Below are positions 27,631 to 37,200 of a stretch of 40,040 nt of DNA, one piece after another. The stretch is taken from positions 1 to 40,040 of the forward strand of contig JAAWSW010000003.1 in NCBI GenBank assembly GCA_022801735.1, read 5' to 3'. The notes below the pieces were generated by a model. That model was not told where the DNA came from and ran no database searches. It saw only the letters and a list, made by a program, of their open reading frames with translations. Positions within the stretch are counted from its first letter, which is position 1. Every line of letters starts with the position of its first letter. Made by a program: the position numbers and the translations under genes. The DNA is from Bacilli bacterium. Lineage in GTDB: Bacteria > Bacillota_I > Bacilli_A > RF39 > UBA660.

Positions 27631-28161
27631 TTAAAATAAATTTTCAATATTTACTCCTTCTAATTCTAAAAGTTTCTCTTTTTTATCAATGCCACCAGCA
27701 TATCCAGTTAAACTCCCATTACTACCTACTACCCTATGACATGGAATAATAATAGAAATTGGATTATGTCCTACTGCTCCACCAACTGCTTGTGCAGACA
27801 CTTTCCTACCATATTTATTCTGTAATTTTTTTGCAATATCACCATAAGTTGTAACCATTCCATAAGGAATTTGAAGCAATATATTCCATACATCTTTCCT
27901 AAAATCACTACCTATAGGTTTTAAAGACAATTTAAAATTAGGTTCCTCTCCCTTAAAATAAATATCAAGCCACTTTTTAGTTTCCTTAAAAATAGGTAAA
28001 TCTTTGTTAATAAAATCGCCTTTAATATTACCTAAATAATATTTTTGTTTATCAAACCACAAACCAATTAAACTCTCGCCATCACTAGCCAGAGTTATAT
28101 TTCCCATTATTGTTTTAAACTTACAAATATACATCATATCACCACAAGTATTATACACCAT
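27631..28161 (-). CDS. ogt: Methylated-DNA--protein-cysteine methyltransferase
   Basis: Active-site PCHRVVGSNGSLTGYAGG; GRKVSAQAVGGAVGHNP. Confidence 0.96.
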   Translation of the reverse strand: MVYNTCGDMMYICKFKTIMGNITLASDGESLIGLWFDKQKYYLGNIKGDFINKDLPIFKETKKWLDIYFKGEEPNFKLSLKPIGSDFRKDVWNILLQIPYGMVTTYGDIAKKLQNKYGRKVSAQAVGGAVGHNPISIIIPCHRVVGSNGSLTGYAGGIDKKEKLLELEGVNIENLF

Positions 28162-28714
28162 AATTATAATAATTTAATGATTCTAGGACATTAATTTCAT
28201 ATTCCGCCATTCGCTCCATATTAACAACTAAATGTCTCAGTCTAGGATCAATATCATATTTAAGTACATTTTCACAAAGTCTAACCATACCATTATTAAG
28301 TGCTAAAACTTCACTCACAAAATTCATATTTATATCAATACTCCTAAGACTATTAGTCATTTCATAAATCGTTTGGCGAGTTATATTCAAATAATCACTA
28401 ACATACATGTTATTATCATAAGATAAATTATTAAATCCTTTAACCGATTTTAAAATTCCCTTCATTTGCTTAATATTATCTTTACATTCATTAATCATAT
28501 TATAAGCCATTTGACCCAAAGGATAATTATCAGTATATTTAAGCAAATTTTCACATATATAAATAGACGCCTTCTGTAATGGAAGTACACATCTAATAAA
28601 ATCTACTGTAATATTATTAGACACCTTTCTTGAAAACATCTTATTACTCATTTCCCATAAAATTTGATCATATTCATACAAATAATTTTCAGCGCTCTTT
28701 ATTTCCGATTTCAT
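28151..28714 (-). CDS. Hypothetical helical protein with internal duplication (DUF305/ferritin-like?)
   Basis: Two helical halves: VLPLQKASIYICENLLKYTDNYPLGQMAYNMINECKDNIKQMKGIL and VLALNNGMVRLCENVLKYDIDPRLRHLVVNMERMAEYEINVLESL. Confidence 0.55.
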   Translation of the reverse strand: MKSEIKSAENYLYEYDQILWEMSNKMFSRKVSNNITVDFIRCVLPLQKASIYICENLLKYTDNYPLGQMAYNMINECKDNIKQMKGILKSVKGFNNLSYDNNMYVSDYLNITRQTIYEMTNSLRSIDINMNFVSEVLALNNGMVRLCENVLKYDIDPRLRHLVVNMERMAEYEINVLESLNYYNYGV

Positions 28715-28780
28715 AATATCCCCCTTTTCTATATTATAGGCAAAAGGTAGTAAAAAAGTTCAAAAAAGATTAGAATTAAT

Positions 28781-29665
28781 CTAATCTACATTTATAAGTT
28801 CATATTCTTTTGTTCCTGTTCCAAGCATTTCAGAAACATCAATTATATGTTTACCATTTTGTCTTTCAACTCTCTCTACAAAATGATCCCTACCTTCATC
28901 ACTAGAATTATAAATCAAATCAATACATGCCTGATCCAAAGCCACTGGATCTAACGAAGATAAAATTCCAATATCTTTCATACAAGGGTCTTCAGCCACT
29001 GCACAACAATCACAATCAACAGATAAATTACACATTATATTAATATAAGCAATATTACCATTAAAATATTTATGTACTGAATTAGCCGCATCTGCCATTG
29101 CCTCTAAAAACTTATCTTGTAAAGGTAAATTATCCCATAAAGTATTTTGGTCTTTATTTGTTCCTGCAGAATGAATCCACACCTTACCTTCAGTAGAAGC
29201 AAAACCAATAGATAATTGTTTCAAAGCGCCTCCATATCCTCCCATAGGATGACCTTTAAAATGTGAAAGTACCAAAGCAGAATCATAATTAACCATATTC
29301 TTACCAACAAAATTTTCTTTAATAACACGGCCATCTGGAATATCTAATTTCATATCTGGTCCACTAGCATCCATAATATCAACATTAAAATACTTAGTCC
29401 ATCCGTGTTCTTCCATTAACTTTCTATGTTTGTCAGTATAATTTCTAGCCCCTTCATAAGCAGTATTACATTCAACAACTGTACCACCAACATATTCGAT
29501 CATTGCCCTCATAAATTCAGGGTGTAAATAATTCTGATTACCCTTCTCACCAGAATGAACCTTAACCGCAACCTTACCTATAAGTTCTTTTCCTAATGCC
29601 TTATACATTTTTACAACACTATCTTCACTTATTTCTCTAGTAAAATAAACCTTTGCCTTTTCCAT
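28781..29665 (-). CDS. DUF362 domain-containing protein
   Basis: VKVHSGEKGNQNYLHPEFMRAMIEYVGGTVVECNTAYEG...LSHFKGHPMGGYGGALKQLSIGFASTEGK. Confidence 0.88.
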   Translation of the reverse strand: MEKAKVYFTREISEDSVVKMYKALGKELIGKVAVKVHSGEKGNQNYLHPEFMRAMIEYVGGTVVECNTAYEGARNYTDKHRKLMEEHGWTKYFNVDIMDASGPDMKLDIPDGRVIKENFVGKNMVNYDSALVLSHFKGHPMGGYGGALKQLSIGFASTEGKVWIHSAGTNKDQNTLWDNLPLQDKFLEAMADAANSVHKYFNGNIAYINIMCNLSVDCDCCAVAEDPCMKDIGILSSLDPVALDQACIDLIYNSSDEGRDHFVERVERQNGKHIIDVSEMLGTGTKEYELINVD

Positions 29666-29748
29666 AATATCAATCCTTTCTAAATAATATATATCACATA
29701 AAGTAGACTTTAAGCCAATAATTTTTTCTTATTATTTACAATTTTAAA

Positions 29749-30339
29749 TTAACAAGATTTATACATAAAACAATCTTTTTCATGAGAGTAAATAATACCA
29801 ATTGCCTGAAGATAAGAATAAATAATAGTACTACCCACAAATTTCATTCCACGTCTTTGTAAATCACTAGAAATCAAATCAGACAAATTAGAAGTAACCT
29901 TGCCTATTTCATAAAATGTTTTACCATCAGTAAATACTTTTAAATAATTATAAAATGTTCCATACTCATTTTTAATACTTCTAAATATTTTAGCATTATT
30001 AATACTCGCCTTTATTTTTAACTTATTTCTAATAATATCTTCATTTTCTAATAGTTCGTTAATTTTATTGTCATCATATGTACATACTTTTTCTAAATCA
30101 AACCTATCATATGCAAGTTCAAAACTTTTTCTTTTATTAAGGACACATTCCCAAGATAATCCTGCCTGAAAGGATTCAAGTATCAACATTTCAAATAAAT
30201 AATCATCATCAAAATTAGGTATACCCCATTCCCTATCATGATATTCAACATATAATTCATTTTTTAAATTGCACCATTTACATCTATTCATAAAATCACC
30301 ATACCTCATATTTATTCTCATTATATCACATACGCCCAA
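29749..30339 (-). CDS. tag: DNA-3-methyladenine glycosylase I (likely start at MNRCKWC)
   Basis: CKWCNLKNELYVEYHDREWGIPNFDDDYLFEMLILESFQAGLSWECVLNKR. Confidence 0.96.
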   Translation of the reverse strand: MGVCDIMRINMRYGDFMNRCKWCNLKNELYVEYHDREWGIPNFDDDYLFEMLILESFQAGLSWECVLNKRKSFELAYDRFDLEKVCTYDDNKINELLENEDIIRNKLKIKASINNAKIFRSIKNEYGTFYNYLKVFTDGKTFYEIGKVTSNLSDLISSDLQRRGMKFVGSTIIYSYLQAIGIIYSHEKDCFMYKSC

Positions 30340-30372
30340 ACTATATAAACATAAAAGAATAAACTATAGACA

Positions 30373-31188
30373 GTGGAGGTATGTATGATAAATCAAATTC
30401 TATCTTTAAATCCTGTCTTACAAGCGGGACTTGCAACACTATTTACTTGGAGTATCACCGCTATTGGTGCATCATTAGTATACTTTTTCAAAAAAATAAA
30501 CAAAAACTTAATGGATGGTATGCTTGGATTTGCTGGTGGTGTTATGATAGCCGCATCATTTTTTTCACTAATTGCCCCAGCAATAACCATGGCTGAAAAT
30601 TTAAAACTAATTCCTTGGTTAATAGTATTTATCGGTTTTTTTAGTGGTGGTTTTCTTCTATTTATCGGAGATAAAATATATGACATATATGAAAAAAGAC
30701 ACCCTGGAAAAGATGACCACTTTAACAAAAAACGTTGCATCATGTTAGTAAGTTCAATAACCTTACATAACATTCCAGAAGGTATGGCTGTAGGCGTGGC
30801 TTTTGGTTCTGTTGTTTATGGACTAGAAGGTGCAACCCTACTTGCCGCTTGGACACTAGCACTAGGTATTGGACTTCAAAACTTTCCTGAAGGTACGGCT
30901 GTAAGTATGCCACTTCGACGTGAAGGACTTAGTCGCAACAAAGCCTTTTTCATTGGACAATTAAGCGGAATTGTAGAACCTATTGCTGGAATAATCGGTG
31001 CCATATTAATCATAAAAGTTCAAATACTACTGCCTTTCTTACTTGCCTTTGCGGCTGGTGCTATGATTTATGTTGTCGTAGAAGAATTAATCCCAGAAAG
31101 TCAAACAAATAAAAAAAAGGACCTTATGGCCCTCTTTACCTTAATTGGCTTTTCTATAATGATGATACTAGATATTGCTTTAGGATAA
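30373..31188 (+). CDS. ZIP family metal transporter
   Basis: ITLHNIPEGMAVGVAFGS and GLQNFPEGTAVSMPL motifs in a polytopic membrane protein; start may be MINQILS. Confidence 0.95.
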   Translation: MEVCMINQILSLNPVLQAGLATLFTWSITAIGASLVYFFKKINKNLMDGMLGFAGGVMIAASFFSLIAPAITMAENLKLIPWLIVFIGFFSGGFLLFIGDKIYDIYEKRHPGKDDHFNKKRCIMLVSSITLHNIPEGMAVGVAFGSVVYGLEGATLLAAWTLALGIGLQNFPEGTAVSMPLRREGLSRNKAFFIGQLSGIVEPIAGIIGAILIIKVQILLPFLLAFAAGAMIYVVVEELIPESQTNKKKDLMALFTLIGFSIMMILDIALG

Positions 31189-31210
31189 ACTTACAAAAGT
31201 AAGTTTTTTT
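31187..31210 (+). terminator. Terminator of the ZIP gene
   Basis: AAACTTACaaaaGTAAGTTTTTTTT. Confidence 0.75.
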
Positions 31211-31218
31211 TATTACAA

Positions 31219-31240
31219 AAAAGAGAAGCATTTGCTTCCC
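31219..31240 (-). terminator. Terminator of the 2882-aa surface protein gene
   Basis: Minus strand GGGAAGCAAATGCTTCTCTTTTTTG. Confidence 0.7.
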
Positions 31241-31264
31241 TAAATAATTTTTATTAAAGACGTA

Positions 31265-34200
31265 TTACTTCAACGTTGGATGTCCGCTTGAAACAACACT
31301 ATCAAAATTCCAAATCTTATCATCAAAGGCTAAAGTTTCCCTATAAAAGTTTACATCGTGGATATTAGCCGCAGTTGCTCCTTTTAAGTTACTACCAGTA
31401 TTACCAGTAATACTACTCATTCCAGCAGCAATTGTATATTCATAACAATTAACAAGCGCTGCTATAATAACTTGTTCTGAAGCACCTGTAAATTTATAAG
31501 GATTCTTTTCACCATCAGCATCAGTATATCCTGTCATGCTTCCAATAGAAATTGAATTTTTAATACTTGGAGCAGTACTTCCATCAGTATAAATATTACC
31601 TATAAATCCACCATTTAATTGACGGTTTTGACCATCTGTATTACTTGGCTTTTTAACTGCAACATTAGAAATAGTATTAATTATTGTACCACCCTTTTGG
31701 AAAGCACCAATAATTCCACCATTTTCAGTTGTTGTACATTCTAAAGTACCCTCAACATATACATCTTTAATAGTTCCACCGTATTTTCTACCTATAAAGG
31801 TTGATACATAAACGCCTGAACCTTTTACATCAGCATTTACAACACTAATGTTTTCAAAGGTAGAATTAGCATTATCAAATGTAACAACAGTGGCTACTCT
31901 ATGTCTTCCTTCTAATGTGATATCTTCAAATCTCATATTTTTAAATGTCGCACCATTAGAGTATTTTGCAAATGCTGCAATATCATCATTACTAGTTGCA
32001 TTTCCTGGTTTAACATTAGTAAAGTTTTTAATATTTAAATTCTCTACTGTACCATTAAATTGACTAAATAATGACAACCCACTTAAATTCTTAAATGTAT
32101 GACCTTGACCATCTATTTTTCCATTAAATGTTTCAGTTACAACTGACACATCCCCAGTATATCCAGTAAAGTCTATATCATTATCTATTACAAATATACC
32201 ACTAGTATCTTCACTTAACTTAGCAATATCATCAACAGTTTTAATATGATATGTAAATTTTTCAACAGTACAATCCCTAGTAATTACATTACTAACAGCT
32301 CCACCTATAAGACTTAAATCATTTCTACCACCAAAGTTCATTTGTAAATTTGATGCACTAATCTTCTCGATTGTACTAGATTCCGATTTATAAGATAAAG
32401 CACCAGCATTACTAATAGTTTTAGGAATATTAGTATTTTCAAATACTATATTTCCAACATAACCATATCTAATTTTATTAAATATAGGTAATGTATTTCC
32501 AATTATCTTATGACCTTTTCCATCTAATCTACCCATAAATGTATTAGTAACATTAGTAGTCATATTAGAAAAATCGATATCGTTATCTAATACATAATAA
32601 CCATATGGTTTAGCATTAATTTTTTGAACTAATTCTTCGGCTGTTTTGATATGTGTAACTTCTATATCCGTACCAAGTGGATCAGCAACGAAATCATTAG
32701 TGACACTCTTCAAATAGTGATAATAAAGTTTTCTCAGATTTGTTCTTGAATTCGCATTTCTATTAGTATCACTTGATAAAGCTTGATAGAATCTTTCAAT
32801 CATATAATCAACATCAATATACTTATTGTTTTTTAGATTTTCTTCAACAGTAGCATATCTACTCATTTTATATTCTTTCCAATTCATTGCTGTACCAGTA
32901 ACAGATTTTGTAATTTTTTGAATAGCATCAAGATCTGTTTTCGTATTTCCTCTTCCGTAAGTAACATATCCATCAACACCAGCATAACCAAGCATTTCAA
33001 AATAATTACGTTTTGCGGAAAATGCATCTGGAATACCATTATCATTATGACCAATATACCAGCGATTTACCCAAACAGACTCAAATCCATAATCATTACT
33101 ACCAAGACTATTAATTACGCTAAGACCTCTTACACTTACACCCCATGCATTTTCAGGACGTATAATGATTCTATTATCGTATAAAGACTCTAGTGAGGTT
33201 AAATTCATTTGTTCTGCTTGCGCTGCAGTAATCGCTCCCCAAGTAGACCATGATCCAGACTGATTCATTCTCGTTGCAACTCTAGCTTGTTGTTCAGGTG
33301 TTAATTTTATAAATGCTTTACCTTCAATATAATCAAGTAAATCTAACGCATTCTGCTGTCCTTTAAAATAATTTTCCAATTCTTCTCTAGTATCAATTCT
33401 ATCAGGACTTAAATTTTGAGTAGCATTTCCTTCTTTATTTAAATAGAAAGATGTATTAAAGTAATATGGTCCAACATCTTGTACAAGGTTATTTTCACTC
33501 CAAACACCATTTTGTTGAACATTACCTTCAGTTAATGTTTCAAGACCAGCCTTAAATCTAGTTCCAGCTTGGAATAACATTATTTTATCAAATAAAGCAT
33601 GTTCAAATTCATGAGTCCAAGTATCATAATTAGTAAGACCTTGTCTAGCTATGAACCATAAGAATCCTGCAGTATTTCCAACACCAGCAGCACTTCCACC
33701 TGGTTGCCATAAACCAAATACCTCACTAAAGTTTTTGAAGAATGGATAATTTTGTCCAACTTTTCCTTGAGTATATACAGGTGCAGTACCTATTACAATA
33801 TTAGTACCTGGAAAATATGAATTTTTATAACCTGTAATGATTTTAGTACAGTCATAAACCATAATACAATAATTATTCCATTTTCCTGGATCAAATGAAC
33901 CTGCTAATGTACTTAAATGTCTTTTTACAAGAGTTACATGATCATTAACTTTACTTCTAACTGCGTTTCTTCCAGCAGTAGTATTTACATCTTTGTGATA
34001 CAACTGTGAAGGACCAATTTGTAAATGAGCTGGACCACTAATTATGTATGCACAATCAACTGGCAAAGTAATAATAGGAAGTATCATTTTACCATTTTTC
34101 TTAACCTGATACCATCCACGATATAGGATATTAGGATTTTTATCTACACCAAATTCTGCTAATATATTTCTTGAACCAAAATACTCAGTAAACCAATCGT

Positions 34201-37200
34201 TCACATCTTCATAACCACCAATATTGGTAATAATACCATCTAAGAAATATCTAAGATCAGAACTTCCAGTATATTTAGCAAGGTTGGTTTTAAAGAAACT
34301 GTCAGTAACATTAACACCCATATTACCAGTTAATACTTCATTAGTTAAATTATCAATAGTCATAGTATCCTTATATGTTTTTCCTTCAAATAACATAAGA
34401 TCAGATACCTTTGAGCCACCTATTTCAAAGTTATACCATCTGTAATAATAGTTGTAAGCATATAAAATTTTATTTATTTTTCCACTATCAATAAACTCTT
34501 CTTTTATTTTATTATTTAAAATATCACTATCCATAGTAAGTGCATTATTAGAATCATTATGTAATAATTGTAATGCAATAGTTTTAGCAAGAGGCTTCAT
34601 AGTTTCATTATAATGGTCTTTATAATGTCTAGCATCCGCTGCAGTTGTTAATGGTTCTAATACAGTAGTATAATCTACACTATTTATATATTCAGATAAT
34701 GTATTTACAATTGCTGCATCCTCTTTCATTACATAATTATCATAAGCATATTCAAGAGGTAAACCTTCAATTTCATAAATAGAAATGTTTTGTTTTAATT
34801 CTTTAAAACTTACATTATATTCATTTATTTTATTATCATCAAATACTACTTTAATTTTAGCAATACTATTATGATTATCATTAGTTAAATATGTAAGCAT
34901 TTTTCCTTCACTATTGTAAGGTATGATGTGTTTTATTATTTTAGTATTTAATACATCATCGTTTCCAATTTTCTTTCCATCTTCAACTAAGTATTTTGCA
35001 TCATAATAAGGCATTAATTTATTTATATTATGATATAAAATTTCTTTAGATTCACTAAATCCATTAATTTTTTTAATCCTGCTATAATCTGGAATATATA
35101 AATCTCTATTTGTTGGCATTTCAGTTTTAGTATCTTCCTTTGAAATACTTCCTTTTAACACCGGAACATTGTCATAAGAAACACCATCTAAGTTCCAAAT
35201 TGCTTCATCAAACTTCGCACTATTCTTAAAGAAGTCTTTATTAACATCTCCTTCAGCAACAGTTTTTACTACATCACCACTTGCATTAGATGTTAAACCA
35301 GAACCCTCTAATTCATAGTTATTAGTTGATGACGCATGAATTGCATAACCATGTACACTATAAACCTTTTCACCAGTTGATAAGCTTACATTATTATTAA
35401 GTACTGCAGTACTATTCAAGGCAAGACCTATAATCGCACCATTAAGTCTGTGTCCACTAGCATTATCAAACTTAATTTTAGTAAGACAATTCTCGATAGT
35501 AGTTGTTGGTGATGCTTCAGCAGTACCTACTATTCCACCAATACCATTACCATCTTTTGTAGAAGTTGCAGTAATATTACCATCTACATAACAGTTTGTA
35601 ATATTACCACCTGTTGTTTGTCCAACAATTCCACCAATTCTTGCTTTTGCTGTAGTTAAATTAAGTTGACTTACACTAGAGTTTTCAATGTCTGTAGAGG
35701 TTCCCTCTCCTAAAATTCCACCAGATCTATCCAAACCTGTAGCAAATGCTAAATCTTTAACATGAACATTAGTAATAGTTGCATTAGTCGCAACATTAGC
35801 AACAGTTCCCCTACTAGTACCAGATAAACTTACATTTTCCAAAGTAAGATTTTCAATTGTTCCTGCTTCTAAAGTATCAAATAATGGTTTTGATAAATTA
35901 TAAATCTTATATCCATTACCATTTAATGTTCCTGAGAATGAAGTTCCAAATAAAGCAGCAGAACTACTACTAGATAATAATGAAGCATCATAATCTCTAG
36001 TTAATGTAAATGTTCCACTTGGATCATCCATTATTTTTTGTGCTAAACTTTCTAAACTTACATTAGTAGCCTCACCATTATTTAAATCACCATAAACTAA
36101 TTCTAACTTATTTTGTCTAGTATTGCCATTATATTGAACTACATCATTATAATCTAAAGTTAATTTTAATTTATTATCTTCAACATTATATTCCTTGATT
36201 TTAGTATGGAATGTTGGCATATTTTTAAGTTGTACTTTAACGATATAATCATCTAAATTTGCTAAATCAGCCTCTTTAAGTTTTTCTACCTCATTTACAC
36301 CATCAGCAGTTTGTTTATAAACATTAAAACTTACAATATCTTTCATTTCGAACAAACGAGCACCGATATTTATTGTTTGAGCATCAATAACTTTATTGGT
36401 AAATTCATTAGAATTATTATCAAGCCCATTCGTATCTAAATCATAATCAGCGATAATTTTAACATCATAAACTTGACTACTACCAAGATCAAATGAAACC
36501 TCATTTTCTCCTGAAGTTATGTTAACAACCTTTACTTCATTATCATTTTCATCAGTAACAACAATTTTTGAAGATTTTAACGCTTTATCAGAATCTTCTA
36601 AATTAAATGACATAGTAACTGTATTATCAGTATTTTCTTTATAGTTAAAATCTTTAACTTTTGGTTCATCCTTTAAAATTTCAACTTTAACTAAGTCTGT
36701 TCCATCTAATTTAATACGTTTTGAATTATCAAAGATAACTTCTTCAATTACAATATCTTTAACTCCTGCAACATCATAACTATCAGTTGTAGTACTATAA
36801 ACATCATCAGTATTAGTTAAATCATATAATTTACCATTTATAACTGCCTGTACTGGAACAAAATCAGTAATATTAGTACTTTCAAAACTTACAGTAATAG
36901 GACTATTCTTTGCAAAATATTTATTTTCAGTTTCTCCATTATAAGTTTTTAATTCAGTAATTTTAACTTCATAATCAGATAATTGTTGAACTTTTTTAGA
37001 TAATAGAACCTTATTTTCAATAAGATTATCACTATCATCAGTATCTTCTAAAGAATTTGTATCTCTATCATAAGTTACCTTAATATCTAAATTATATTTT
37101 ACAGTGTTTTTAACTTTAAAGGTAAGTTCATTCATACCCTTATTAATATCCTTAGAAACACTTGTACCATCTTCAGTATTAGTAAGTACCGCTTTACCAC

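Noticed and set aside
30381-30773. ORFs of 71 aa (+) and 126 aa (-)
   Set aside because: Lie within the ZIP transporter gene in other frames; no independent support.
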